64,000 bases of DNA from Geomonas ferrireducens. GTDB lineage: Bacteria > Desulfobacterota > Desulfuromonadia > Geobacterales > Geobacteraceae. Location: the NCBI RefSeq assembly GCF_004917065.1, contig NZ_SSYA01000001.1, positions 1,196,550-1,260,549 of the forward strand, given 5' to 3'. The translations under genes and the position numbers were made by a program. This document shows, piece after piece, positions 44,806 to 53,736 of this stretch. The notes beneath the pieces are model-generated. The model ran no database searches, was not told the origin of the DNA, and saw only the letters and a program-made list of their open reading frames with translations. How positions within the stretch are numbered: the first letter of the stretch is position 1; the number at the start of each line of letters is the position of its first letter.

Positions 44806-45903
44806 TTGGCAAGAAAAATCTTTGTAGCCGCATCGGGGCAGAACATAGGAAAGACCACCATCAGCGTTTCATTGCTGCACCTGGCGCAGAAGAAGTACGG
44901 CCGGGTGGGTTTCATGAAACCTTTGGGGCCCAAGCCGACGGTCCTGCGCGGGATTCCGGTTGACAAGGACGCCGCCCTGATCGCCCAGGTCTTCGGGCTC
45001 ACCAAGGACCTGCGTTACATGTCCCCGGTGGTGGTGTATCCGGACACGACGAAACAGGCGATCGACGGAAAGATCGACCTTCCCGAACTGGGGGAACGCA
45101 TACGGACCAGCTTCGCCGAGCTCGAAAAGCACTGCGACTTCATCGTGATCGAGGGGTCCGGGCACCCCGGCGTCGGCACCGTCTTGAACCTCTCAAACGC
45201 CCATATCGCCAAGATGCTCGACGCGCCGGTGTTGATGCTGAGCGGCGGCGGCATCGGAAACGTCATCGATACGCTCGCCATGAACACTGCGCTGTTCAAG
45301 CTCGAGAAGGCCGACGTGCGCGGCGTTCTGGTGAACAAGCTCTTTGCCGAAAAACGTGACGTCACCCTCGACTACCTCTCCCGTGCCTTCGCCGGCCAGC
45401 CGTTTTCCATCCTCGGCGGCTTCGATTACAAGCCCGTGCTGGCCAACCCTTCCCTGGGACGCGTGGCGCGCCTGCTCGATCTTCCCCTGAACGGCAACCG
45501 CCGCGAGGTGAAGAGAATCATCCATCACGTGCAGATCGGCGCCGCTTCCACGCAGAGGGTCACCGAGATGCTGCGCGATTCCTCGCTCCTGCTGGTGACG
45601 AGCAGCCGAGATGAACTGCTGGTTACCATCGCCAACCTGTACCAAATGCCCGAGTTTCACCCGCTCATCGCCGGGTTGGTCATCTCCGGGGTCGCCCCCG
45701 TCAGCAGCATCACCCAGCGCATCATCGATCGGAGCAGGATTCCGTACCTGCGCACCGAGCAAACCACCACAGCTCTCTACAAAATGATCACTGAAGACGT
45801 GTCGAAGATCACCGCGAAGGACACGGAAAAGCTGACCCTGATCCGTTCCCTGGCCGAGCAGCGCCTCGATTTCGATGCGGTGGACGAGCTCTTCGCACAG
45901 TAA
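44806..45903 (+). CDS. P-loop AAA_26/DRTGG-domain protein (BioD/Pta-N-like)
   Basis: This 365-residue cytoplasmic protein has an N-terminal dethiobiotin-synthetase-like P-loop domain (FVAASGQNIGKTTISVSLL, IVIEGSGHPGVGTVLNLSNA). This precedes a DRTGG domain (about 215-320), as in the N-terminal part of long phosphotransacetylases. No acetyltransferase domain follows. It is probably an ATP-dependent or nucleotide-sensing regulator of unknown target. A TTG start at 44806 fits best because GGAGG lies six bases upstream. ATG 44785 is the alternative. Confidence 0.82.
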   Translation: MARKIFVAASGQNIGKTTISVSLLHLAQKKYGRVGFMKPLGPKPTVLRGIPVDKDAALIAQVFGLTKDLRYMSPVVVYPDTTKQAIDGKIDLPELGERIRTSFAELEKHCDFIVIEGSGHPGVGTVLNLSNAHIAKMLDAPVLMLSGGGIGNVIDTLAMNTALFKLEKADVRGVLVNKLFAEKRDVTLDYLSRAFAGQPFSILGGFDYKPVLANPSLGRVARLLDLPLNGNRREVKRIIHHVQIGAASTQRVTEMLRDSSLLLVTSSRDELLVTIANLYQMPEFHPLIAGLVISGVAPVSSITQRIIDRSRIPYLRTEQTTTALYKMITEDVSKITAKDTEKLTLIRSLAEQRLDFDAVDELFAQ

Positions 45904-45911
45904 AGTTTGGA

Positions 45912-45948
45912 TGAAATAAAAAGGCGGCCTCCTTCTGGAGAGCCGCCT
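45912..45948 (-). terminator. Terminator after c7 cytochrome
   Basis: On the minus strand AGGCGGCT-CTCC pairs with GGAG-GCCGCCT with one bulge and is followed by TTTTTATTT. It ends the c7 transcript and faces the convergent P-loop gene. Confidence 0.85.
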
Positions 45949-45987
45949 GTGCGTTCCATGCTTCGGAACGGCGCGTCTTCTGCTTCC

Positions 45988-46260
45988 CTACTTCTTGTGG
46001 CAGTCGGCACACTTGGTCGGGCCGGCACCCTTGTCCCCGTGGCATCCCTTGCAGGTCTTGTGCGCCCAGTCCTTGCCGAACCCTTCGATCTTGCCGGGGC
46101 CCTTTTCATGGCACACTTTACAGTCCTTCAGGGTCTCCTGGTGCTTCTTGTGGTTGAAGGTCACGTTGCCGTTCTTGGCCTGGAGGGTGATGACATCGGC
46201 GGCCAGTACCGCTCCTGCGCTGAAGACGACGAGGGCTGCTGCGACGATTACCTTTTTCAT
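45988..46260 (-). CDS. Triheme cytochrome c7, PpcA family (second copy)
   Basis: The protein has 90 residues. A signal peptide (VIVAAALVVFSAGAVLA) is followed by CKVCH, CKGCH and CADCH, with conserved axial His in VTFNHKKHQE and WAHKTC. It is closely similar to the c7 at 41021 (shared KNGNVTF, GKDWAHKTCKGCH). It is a periplasmic electron carrier. The ATG follows AAAGGAG. It is divergent from the membrane-anchored XRE regulator at 46429, with ATGTCGG repeats between them. Confidence 0.95.
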   Translation of the reverse strand: MKKVIVAAALVVFSAGAVLAADVITLQAKNGNVTFNHKKHQETLKDCKVCHEKGPGKIEGFGKDWAHKTCKGCHGDKGAGPTKCADCHKK

Positions 46261-46335
46261 GGATCTGCTCCTTTTCTTCTTGGTTTTTTGCTGCGGAACT
46301 GTGGTAAAAATAGCACCTGTCCGGCGGTTCCGTAA

Positions 46336-46389
46336 CCGACATCTATAGCGATGCGACCCGATGTCGGGTCCTTTTTTGCCCATGTCGGG
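46336..46389. promoter_or_regulatory. Three ATGTCGG half-sites between c7 and XRE genes
   Basis: An inverted copy CCGACAT (46336-46342) and two direct copies ATGTCGGG (46361-46368 and 46382-46389, period 21 bp) lie in the 168-bp divergent spacer. The middle copy is part of a perfect palindrome ACCCGATGTCGGGT (46356-46369). They are a likely operator for the adjacent XRE protein. Confidence 0.6.
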
Positions 46390-46428
46390 CCCCGATCGCC
46401 CTTTTTTACCCCTCGGAGATTACTGGAG

Positions 46429-47343
46429 ATGGTGGACAGCACCGACAAAACGGAGAAGATCGCCCTTGCCAGCGTCGCCATCGACGGCACCAGGGCGAGG
46501 AACATCCGAGAGGCGAAGAAGCTGACCCAGCTCTACGTCGCAAACGTGGTCGGGGTCACCACCGACACCATTTCGCGCTGGGAGAACAACCGCTACCCCT
46601 CCATAAAGAGGGACAACGCCCAGAAACTCGCCGACGCACTCGAAGTCGCCCTCGAGGAGATCCTGCGCGCGGAGGACCCGGAAGAACCGGACACGCAGGC
46701 GCTCCCCTCACAGGGCCCTTCCCGCAAGAGGGTGCTCTTGCCGCTTTCCGTCCTCGCGCTGCTGCTCCTCGGCACCCTGCTCTATTTTATGCTGCGCCAA
46801 ACCGCTCCAGCACCGCGCGCCATACGCTGGGCCCCACGCTTTGCCGCCCCGGGTGAGGTGATTCCCGTCCAGGTAAAGGTTGCCCGCCAGCCTGCCTCTC
46901 CTTTCGGCTTTATCCTCAGAGAACGGCTTCCCGCGGGGGCGCGTCTCGTCTCCGCCCTTCCCGTCACCTCTTCGACCGAGTCCGAGGGGAAATGGCTCGT
47001 TCCTACCGGCGGCACACCTACCACCGTCTCCTATTCCCTGAAGGTCCCCTCCAACTTCCCGTCCGGCAAGGACGCCGCTTTCAATGGGGAACTCGTGGTC
47101 CACGGCGGCGAGGCATCCAACCGCACCGAAAGCGTCGGCGGCAGCACCTCGGTCCACATCGGCGCCTACCACTGGGCCGACAGCAACGGCGACGGACGCA
47201 TCGACGACGACGAGATCATGCCCGCCTACTACATCTGCGAAGAGATGAAAGGGCTGGGCCTGGACTGGAAGACCATCGAGGCGATCTGGAGCGGAAAAGG
47301 GTACCGCTGGGACGCCAGGAGCGGATACACCGTCCTCAAGTAA
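46429..47343 (+). CDS. Membrane-anchored XRE-type regulator with periplasmic EF-hand domain
   Basis: The protein has 304 residues. A cytoplasmic XRE HTH (about 20-80, LTQLYVANVVGVTTDTISRWEN) and one membrane helix (102-121) precede an exported domain of about 180 residues. That domain has a beta-sandwich-like part and a calcium-type loop (D251-x-N-x-D-x-R-x-D259, E262). This is a one-component transmembrane regulator layout. It lies divergent from a periplasmic cytochrome gene with shared repeats, so control of that cytochrome is the simplest hypothesis. The ATG is assigned by frame and by a weak CGGAG at 46413. Confidence 0.82.
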   Translation: MVDSTDKTEKIALASVAIDGTRARNIREAKKLTQLYVANVVGVTTDTISRWENNRYPSIKRDNAQKLADALEVALEEILRAEDPEEPDTQALPSQGPSRKRVLLPLSVLALLLLGTLLYFMLRQTAPAPRAIRWAPRFAAPGEVIPVQVKVARQPASPFGFILRERLPAGARLVSALPVTSSTESEGKWLVPTGGTPTTVSYSLKVPSNFPSGKDAAFNGELVVHGGEASNRTESVGGSTSVHIGAYHWADSNGDGRIDDDEIMPAYYICEEMKGLGLDWKTIEAIWSGKGYRWDARSGYTVLK

Positions 47344-47537
47344 TTGCCGTGCCCCCTTCCTGATTTCACCTCCCGTCTCATAAACATCCCGCCGCCATTT
47401 TATTATTAGTTTTTTCTTTTCGTCCACATGCGCCGTATAAAAGGCATGGTAAACTGGAGTGCGTCGATTTCACAGAGGTTTACAACCTACAGACTCGGCG
47501 ATGCAACGCCTTATTAATCATCGTGATGGGAGGAATC

Positions 47538-48047
47538 ATGAAAGCATTGATCCTTAGCGCAGACAACTTCGAAGATAGCGAACTGCTCGTCCCCCTGTAT
47601 CGCTTGCGTGAGGTCGGCTACTCCGTCGTAGTCGCCTCGGAGAAAAGCGGCTCCATCCACGGCAAACACGGCTACGAGGTACCGGTGGACCGGGTCTTCA
47701 CCGACCTGAACCCAGCCGACTACGCGGTGCTCGTGCTACCGGGCGGTAAGGCCCCTGCCGCCATCAGAAACACCCCCGAGGTCCAGGAGATCGTCCGCGC
47801 CTTCATGTCGTCCAACAAGCCGGTCGCCGCCATCTGCCACGGCCCCCAGATCCTCATTTCCGCAGGGCTTCTCAAGGGGCGCAAGGCCACCTGCTACGAG
47901 TCGGTGGCCCCTGAACTACGCGACGCCGGCGCGTCTTACGAGGACATCGAGGTACTGGTGGACGGTAACCTGATCACCTCCAGAAAGCCCGACGATCTCC
48001 CCGCCTTTTGCCGCGAGCTCACCAGGATGCTGAAAGCGCAGGGATAG
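47538..48047 (+). CDS. DJ-1/PfpI family protein
   Basis: The protein has 169 residues in one class-I glutamine-amidotransferase-like domain. The nucleophile elbow AICHGPQ carries the catalytic Cys, and the family Glu is in DNFEDSELL. Members act as deglycases, chaperones or proteases, and the precise role is not predictable. The start follows GGGAGGA. It is monocistronic with its own terminator. The preceding 47344-47537 holds no gene. Confidence 0.92.
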   Translation: MKALILSADNFEDSELLVPLYRLREVGYSVVVASEKSGSIHGKHGYEVPVDRVFTDLNPADYAVLVLPGGKAPAAIRNTPEVQEIVRAFMSSNKPVAAICHGPQILISAGLLKGRKATCYESVAPELRDAGASYEDIEVLVDGNLITSRKPDDLPAFCRELTRMLKAQG

Positions 48048-48069
48048 AAGTCCTTCAAAAACGCAAAAG

Positions 48070-48103
48070 AAAAGGCGGCCTCCGATCGGGGGCCGCCTTT
48101 TTT
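48070..48103. terminator. Bidirectional terminator
   Basis: A GGCGGCC/GGCCGCC stem is flanked by A-rich sequence on the left and TTTTTT on the right. It serves both the DJ-1 gene and the convergent dapL gene. Confidence 0.9.
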
Positions 48104-48123
48104 GTCGATGCTTTATGCTGCTG

Positions 48124-49356
48124 TTACTTGAGGTTCTGCTTGATCCGCTCCACCGCTTCAATGACGTTGTCGCGGTTGCCGAAGGCGGAGAGACGGAAGT
48201 ACCCTTCGCCGGAGGGACCGAAGCCGCTGCCCGGGGTGCCTACCACGTTGCACTCGGTGAGAAGCTTGTCGAAGAAGTCCCAGGAGGAGAGCCCGGCCGG
48301 GGTTTTGAGCCAGATGTAGGGGGCGTTCACGCCGCCGTACACGGTGAGACCGGCCTCCGCGAGACCTTCACGGATGATGCGGGCGTTCTCCATATAGTAG
48401 TCGATGATTTCCTTGTTCTGCTTCCACCCCTCCTCGGAGTAGACCGCGGCAGCGGCCTTCTGCACCGGGTAGGAGGCGCCGTTGAACTTGGTGGTGGTGC
48501 GGCGCAGCCAGAGCTTGTTGAAGGAGTACTTCTCGCCGGTTGCCGTGGTCCCCATCACCTCTTCCGGCACGACGACGAGGCCGCAGCGCACGCCGGTGAA
48601 GCCGGCGGTCTTGGAGAAGGAGCGGAACTCGATGGCGCACTTTTTAGCACCTTCCACCTCGTAGATGGAGTGCGGGATGGACGGATCGGTGATGAAGGCC
48701 TCGTAAGCCGCGTCGTAGAAGATCACGGCGTCGTTGGCGAGGGCGTAATCGACCCACTTCTTCAGCTCGGCCTTGCTTGCCACGGTACCGGTCGGGTTGT
48801 TCGGGAAGCAGAGGTAGATGATGTCGACTTTCCCGGTCGGGAGGGACGGGATGAACCCGTTTTCCTCGGTGCAGGGAAGGTAGACGATCCCCTTGTAGTA
48901 ACCCTTCTCGTCCGCCTCGCCGGTGCGCCCGATCATGACGTTGGTGTCGTTGTAGACCGGGTAGACGGGGTCGCCGATGGCGACGACGTTATCGAGGGCG
49001 AAGATGTCGAGGATGTTGGCGCAGTCGCACTTGGAGCCGTCGGAGACGAACATCTCCTCGGTCTTCAGGTCGACGCCGAGCGGCTTGTAGGACTTCTCGA
49101 TGATGGCGTTGATGAGCCAGTCATACCCCTGCTCGGGGCCGTAGCCTGCGAAGTTCTCGACGGTCGCGAGGTCGTCCACCGCCTCGTGGAACGCCTTGAT
49201 GACGGCCGGCGCCAGGGGACGGGTCACGTCGCCGATCCCGAGACGGATCACCTTCGCCTCCGGGTTGGCGGCGGCGAAAGCGCGCACGCGGCGCCCGATC
49301 TCAGGGAAAAGGTAACCCGCTTTCAGTTTCAGGTAGTTATCATTTATCTTTGCCAC
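48124..49356 (-). CDS. dapL: LL-diaminopimelate aminotransferase
   Basis: This 410-residue PLP enzyme of fold type I converts tetrahydrodipicolinate directly to LL-diaminopimelate using glutamate, bypassing the succinyl or acetyl branch. The PLP lysine lies in [14 protein letters not shown] and the domain motifs YPVYNDTN and FPNNPTGT are present. Length is normal. It is last in the lysA-dapA-dapB-dapL run, 51 bp after dapB. No dapC, dapD or dapE is visible in the window. Confidence 0.97.
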   Translation of the reverse strand: MAKINDNYLKLKAGYLFPEIGRRVRAFAAANPEAKVIRLGIGDVTRPLAPAVIKAFHEAVDDLATVENFAGYGPEQGYDWLINAIIEKSYKPLGVDLKTEEMFVSDGSKCDCANILDIFALDNVVAIGDPVYPVYNDTNVMIGRTGEADEKGYYKGIVYLPCTEENGFIPSLPTGKVDIIYLCFPNNPTGTVASKAELKKWVDYALANDAVIFYDAAYEAFITDPSIPHSIYEVEGAKKCAIEFRSFSKTAGFTGVRCGLVVVPEEVMGTTATGEKYSFNKLWLRRTTTKFNGASYPVQKAAAAVYSEEGWKQNKEIIDYYMENARIIREGLAEAGLTVYGGVNAPYIWLKTPAGLSSWDFFDKLLTECNVVGTPGSGFGPSGEGYFRLSAFGNRDNVIEAVERIKQNLK

Positions 49357-49407
49357 GTATTTCCTCCAGAAATAAACTCTACGGCGGCCGGTGGGTCGCC
49401 TGAATCT

Positions 49408-50211
49408 TTATCTTAGCCCTAGCACGTCCTGCATGTCCCAGACGCCGGGCTTCGCGGTCACCACCCACTTGGCGGCACGCACGGAGCCGCGGGAGAACAT
49501 GTCGCGGGTGTGGGCGCGGTGGGTAAGCTCGATGCGCTCGCCCATGCCGATGAAGTACACGGTGTGCTCGCCGACGATATCGCCGCCGCGCACGGTCTGC
49601 ATGCCGATCTCATCGTGGGTACGCTCGCCGCAGATCCCCTCGCGGTGGTAGTTGGCGACCTTGTTGTAGTCGCGCCCGAGGGCGTTGGCCACGACCTCGC
49701 CCATTCTCACTGCGGTCCCGGAGGGGGAGTCCTTCTTCAGGCGGTGATGCGCCTCGACGATTTCGACGTCGAAGTCGTCGCCGAGGATCTTGGCGACATC
49801 GGCCAGTACCTTGAAGCATACGTTCACGCCGACGGACATGTTCGGAGCGATGATCACCGGGATCTCGCGTGCGAGTTCCGCGGCGAGGGCGCGTTCTTCA
49901 GGGGTGAAGCCGGTCGAGCCGATGACGATGGATTTCTTATAGAGGGCGCAGACTTCGAGGTTTTTCAGGGACACCTTCGGTGCGGTGAAGTCGATCAGCA
50001 CGTCGCAACCCTGCACTACGGCGTTCAGGTCGTCGTTGATGGTGACGCCGATGGCGCCGAGCCCCGCGTTGTAACCGGCATCCTGCCCGACCATCGGGTG
50101 CCCGGGCCGCTCCAGAGCGCCGGAGAGCTCCACTCCTTCCGATTCCTTGATGGCGGCGATGATGCGGCCGCCCATGCGGCCGGCAGCCCCGCAAACAGCT
50201 ATTTTAACCAT
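49408..50211 (-). CDS. dapB: 4-hydroxy-tetrahydrodipicolinate reductase
   Basis: This 267-residue NAD(P)H-dependent enzyme forms tetrahydrodipicolinate. It has the nucleotide-binding GAAGRMGG at the N-terminus and the catalytic segment EAHHRLKKDSPSGTA. The start at 50211 is chosen for GGAG seven bases upstream and the normal N-terminus VKIAVCGAAG. It works between DapA and DapL, whose genes flank it. The 206-bp gap to dapA holds GC-rich hairpins (GGAGGGGGAGGG and complement) rather than a gene. Confidence 0.97.
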   Translation of the reverse strand: MVKIAVCGAAGRMGGRIIAAIKESEGVELSGALERPGHPMVGQDAGYNAGLGAIGVTINDDLNAVVQGCDVLIDFTAPKVSLKNLEVCALYKKSIVIGSTGFTPEERALAAELAREIPVIIAPNMSVGVNVCFKVLADVAKILGDDFDVEIVEAHHRLKKDSPSGTAVRMGEVVANALGRDYNKVANYHREGICGERTHDEIGMQTVRGGDIVGEHTVYFIGMGERIELTHRAHTRDMFSRGSVRAAKWVVTAKPGVWDMQDVLGLR

Positions 50212-50417
50212 TGGTTTCTCCATTTTGTTGATGTATGCCGGGGGGCCTGCGCCTTCCCCCGACATGCACGTCTCCCTTCCAACTTCCCGCCCCCGGAGGG
50301 GGAGGGTCAGGGAGGGGGCGCGTAGCGGCTCGTTCAGGCAAGAATCCCCCCTCCCGACCTCCCCCCTCCGGGGGGAGGAGCGTGGAGTGATCCTCAGGGG
50401 CAATGCCGATCCGTCAG

Positions 50418-51290
50418 TTAGATCAGCTTGTATTCCTTCATGATGGAAATGAGCTTCGCCTTGTTGGCCTCCATGAGCGGGGCGAGCGGCAGGCGTACTT
50501 CGTCGCTGCACTTGCCCATCAGGGAAACCGCGGTCTTTACCGGCACCGGGTTGCTCTCGATGAACATCGCATTTGAGATCTTCAGCAGGTACAGGTGCAG
50601 CCTCCTCGCCTCTTCCATGTTCCCGGCGTTGAAGGCATCGACCAGCGCGGAGACTTCCTTCGGCATGATGTTGGCGGTCACCGAGATGACCCCCTTGGCG
50701 CCTGCGGCCATCATGGGAAGAGTGATGAAGTCGTCACCGGAGAGCACGTCGAGCTTGTCGCCGCAAAGTGCGAGCACCTCGGAGGCCTGCTGCAGCGAGC
50801 CGGTTGCCTCCTTGATGGCGACGATGTTGGAGTGCTCGGCAAGGCGCGCAACGGTCTCAGGGAGGAGGTTCACGCCGGTACGTCCCGGTACGTTGTAGAG
50901 GATCTGCGGCAACGCCACGGCGTCGGCCACCGCCTTGTAGTGGCGGTAGAGACCTTCCTGGGAAGGCTTATTGTAGTAAGGGGTTACCAGCAGCGCGCCA
51001 TCGGCGCCCAGGTCCTTGGCGTGCTTGGTGATCTCGATGGCTTCGTGGGTGGAATTGGAACCGGTGCCGGCGATGACCGGGACCCTCTTGTTCACCTGCT
51101 CCACGACGATCTGGATGACCCTGTCGTGCTCTTCATAGCTCAGGGTGGAGGACTCGCCGGTGGTGCCGCACGGCACGATGGCGTCGGTTCCGTTGGCAAT
51201 CTGGAACTCGACCAGTTCCCTCAGTTTTTCTTCGTCCACCGCGTGGTTGTTGAACGGTGTTACGATCGCTACGATACTTCCGTGAAACAT
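50418..51290 (-). CDS. dapA: 4-hydroxy-tetrahydrodipicolinate synthase
   Basis: This 290-residue TIM-barrel aldolase condenses pyruvate with aspartate semialdehyde. It has the Schiff-base lysine in NIVAIKEATGS, the catalytic Tyr in ILYNVPGRTG and the GTTGESSTL signature. RBS AAGGAGG precedes the ATG. It is second in the lysine operon, 41 bp after lysA. Confidence 0.98.
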   Translation of the reverse strand: MFHGSIVAIVTPFNNHAVDEEKLRELVEFQIANGTDAIVPCGTTGESSTLSYEEHDRVIQIVVEQVNKRVPVIAGTGSNSTHEAIEITKHAKDLGADGALLVTPYYNKPSQEGLYRHYKAVADAVALPQILYNVPGRTGVNLLPETVARLAEHSNIVAIKEATGSLQQASEVLALCGDKLDVLSGDDFITLPMMAAGAKGVISVTANIMPKEVSALVDAFNAGNMEEARRLHLYLLKISNAMFIESNPVPVKTAVSLMGKCSDEVRLPLAPLMEANKAKLISIMKEYKLI

Positions 51291-51331
51291 GGGCTACCTC
51301 CTTATGGTAACTATCCGATAGATTTAGGAAT

Positions 51332-52585
51332 TTAAAGGAAAGTGGGGACGCTCTCGCCCTTGACCAGATCAGCCAGGGTCTCTCGCTCTCGCACCACTTC
51401 GAATCTCTTTCCGTCGACCATCACTTCGGCCACCCGCGGGCGGCTGTTGTAGTTGCTGCTCATGGTGAAGCCGTAAGCGCCGGCAGACATGAACGCGATC
51501 AGGTCACCGGGCTGGAAATTCGGGATCTCCCGGTCCTTGACCAGGAAGTCGCCGGATTCGCAGATCGGACCGACGATGTCACCTTCGATGACCCCGCTTT
51601 GGTTTCTCACCACCGGACGGACGCCGTGGAAGGAACCGTACAGCGCAGGCCGGGCCAGATCATTCATCCCCGCGTCGACGATGACGAAGTTCTTTTCCTC
51701 GCCCTGTTTAGTGTAGAGGCATCTGCCGACAAGAATGCCGGCGTTGCCTACTAGGTTCCTCCCTGGCTCGAAGAGCAGATGCAACCCGAGGTCTTTGGTC
51801 TCCTCGATTATCGAGGAACCGTAGTCTGCGGGAAGCGGCGGCGCTTCATCGTTGTACTGGATGCCGAGGCCGCCACCCAGGTCAAGGTACTTCACGTCGA
51901 TGCCCATGTCCCTGACGCCTTCTAAAAGGCGCTTCAGTTTCTTGATGGCGTCGACAAAAGGAGAAACCTTGGTGAGCTGGCTGCCGATGTGACAGTCGAT
52001 GCCCAGGATCTCCAGGTTATTCATGCTCTTGGCGCGCTGGTACTGCCCAAGGGCGCGCTCGATGTTGATACCGAACTTGGCCTTCTTCAGTCCCGTGGTG
52101 ATATAGGGATGGGTTTCCGGGTCGACGTCCGGATTGACGCGGATGGCGATGCCGGCCTTTTTGTTCAGGCGCCCCGCCACCTCGTTGATCCGGTCGAGTT
52201 CCTGCTCCGACTCCACGTTGAACATCAGGATGCCGGTTTTCAAGGCGTAGGCGATCTCGTCGTCTCTTTTCCCCACGCCGGAATAAACCACTTTTTTAGG
52301 ATCGACGCCGACGGCCAGCGCCCGGTACAGTTCCCCGCCCGAGACGATGTCCACACCACCGCCGAGATTTACGAAGGTCTTGAGGACGGCAAGGTTGGAG
52401 TTGGCCTTCACCGAGTAGCAGATCGTGTGAGGCGCACCGGCAAAGGCGTCGTCCATCGCCTTGAAATGACGCTCCAGAGTTGCCCTGGAGTAGACGTAAA
52501 CAGGGCTTCCTACTTCAGCAACGATATCTTTGATCGCGACCTCTTCTGCGAAGAGCTCGTCACCTTTGTACTGAAAGTGATGCAT
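51332..52585 (-). CDS. lysA: Diaminopimelate decarboxylase
   Basis: This 417-residue PLP fold-type III enzyme makes L-lysine from meso-diaminopimelate. The PLP lysine lies in ICYSVKANSN. HIGSQL, GGGLGI and EPGRNLVGNAG motifs are present, with the substrate loop CESGDFL near the C-terminus. It is the first gene of the lysine operon, with a promoter about 50-80 bp upstream. The end product gene comes first, and dapA, dapB and dapL follow. Confidence 0.98.
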   Translation of the reverse strand: MHHFQYKGDELFAEEVAIKDIVAEVGSPVYVYSRATLERHFKAMDDAFAGAPHTICYSVKANSNLAVLKTFVNLGGGVDIVSGGELYRALAVGVDPKKVVYSGVGKRDDEIAYALKTGILMFNVESEQELDRINEVAGRLNKKAGIAIRVNPDVDPETHPYITTGLKKAKFGINIERALGQYQRAKSMNNLEILGIDCHIGSQLTKVSPFVDAIKKLKRLLEGVRDMGIDVKYLDLGGGLGIQYNDEAPPLPADYGSSIIEETKDLGLHLLFEPGRNLVGNAGILVGRCLYTKQGEEKNFVIVDAGMNDLARPALYGSFHGVRPVVRNQSGVIEGDIVGPICESGDFLVKDREIPNFQPGDLIAFMSAGAYGFTMSSNYNSRPRVAEVMVDGKRFEVVRERETLADLVKGESVPTFL

Positions 52586-53082
52586 AAGTCATCCCCCTTC
52601 TGTTGAGGTGAAGTTGCCGTCGTAAACAAAAAAAGTTTTTATTTCTAACATATAAACCGTCAAAAAGTCAAAATAATGCTTTGCCGTATTCCCTTGTTGT
52701 CAGTGGGTCTTTTTGTCGGTTTCGTCGAGCGGACATTGGTTCGACGAGATCATACCTTCTTCAAAAGGACTCTCTCACCATTCCCTCTCCGGTTCCTCAC
52801 TCCCTACTCTTGTGTTCCTCTTCTCACAACACTCACCACCCCTATGTGAGTTTATCCTAATTGTGCGATTACGGTCTGCAGACCCGGACGGGCTCGAGGT
52901 GAAGATTCGCAATCGGCACCTCGGATGTCGCCGGTTCCGATCAATTTGCACAAAATTTAGGCTTTAAATTTGGCACCAAAAACAGGCGATCTCGCCACAA
53001 GACAAACACTGACCTTTCCCTGCAAGCACAACCCCTAAAAAACCCCTTTTTGCTCGCTTACAAAGAAATCGGTAAAAATTAA
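52586..53082. other. Intergenic region between rsmG and lysA, with lysA promoter
   Basis: This 497-bp stretch is AT-richer than its surroundings. On the minus strand TTGACG (52663-52658) and TAAAAA (52641-52636), 16 bp apart, form a promoter about 45 nt before lysA. An inverted repeat TCGTCGA...TCGACGA lies near 52726-52751. The 84-codon plus-strand frame at 52713-52967 has no RBS or recognisable motif. I see no parA/parB genes here, though many bacteria have them next to rsmG. Confidence 0.55.
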
Positions 53083-53736
53083 CTATTTCTTAACAATCAT
53101 TACCAGCGATCTGGCGTCTCCAGAGCAAGGGAGATTGAAATCGAGCACCGACTCGACCCTGGCTCCGAGTTTCTGCAGTTCCTCTTCAGCGGCCGACACC
53201 TCTTCGGCTGCGTTCTTTCCCTTCATGGCGACGATGCGTCCTTCCGGCTTCAGGACCGGCAGCGCCATGGCAACGAAGGAAGGTATATCCGAAAAGGCGC
53301 GGGAGACGACCCAGTCGAAATAGTCGGGGTAGTCGGCGGCGAGCGTTTCCGCCCGGACATGAAGCGCATCGAAAGATTGGAAACCCAGCAGACGCACCGC
53401 CTGTTTCTGAAAGCTGATCTTTTTCACCACTGCATCAACTGACACGATGGCCAGATCGGGGTGCACCACCTTCACCGGGATACCAGGAAATCCTCCGCCG
53501 GAACCGATATCAAGCATACGTGCCGGTCCGCGCACCACCTTCAAAAGGCTGAGCGAGTCTACAAGGTGCTTCACCGCAATCCCTTCGTCATCGGTTATCG
53601 CGGTCAGATTGATCTTGCGATTCCACTTTTTCAGCTCCTCCGCGAAAAGGTCCAGGCTCTTCAACTGCGCAGCAGTGAGCTCGATACCCAGTTCCGCGGC
53701 CCCTTTTTTCAGGAAATCCCTGGCGCGCTCGTTCAT
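53083..53736 (-). CDS. rsmG: 16S rRNA (guanine-527-N7)-methyltransferase
   Basis: This 217-residue SAM-dependent Rossmann methyltransferase (GidB) methylates G527 of 16S rRNA. It has the SAM-binding motif MLDIGSGGGFPGIP and the N-terminal WNRKINLTAITD helix. It overlaps the mnmG stop by 4 bp (ATGA arrangement), the conserved gene order near the origin. Confidence 0.97.
   Translation of the reverse strand: MNERARDFLKKGAAELGIELTAAQLKSLDLFAEELKKWNRKINLTAITDDEGIAVKHLVDSLSLLKVVRGPARMLDIGSGGGFPGIPVKVVHPDLAIVSVDAVVKKISFQKQAVRLLGFQSFDALHVRAETLAADYPDYFDWVVSRAFSDIPSFVAMALPVLKPEGRIVAMKGKNAAEEVSAAEEELQKLGARVESVLDFNLPCSGDARSLVMIVKK

Noticed and set aside
52713-52967. 84-codon plus-strand frame between lysA and rsmG
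   Set aside because: No ribosome binding site, no recognisable motif, and it overlaps an AT-rich regulatory stretch.
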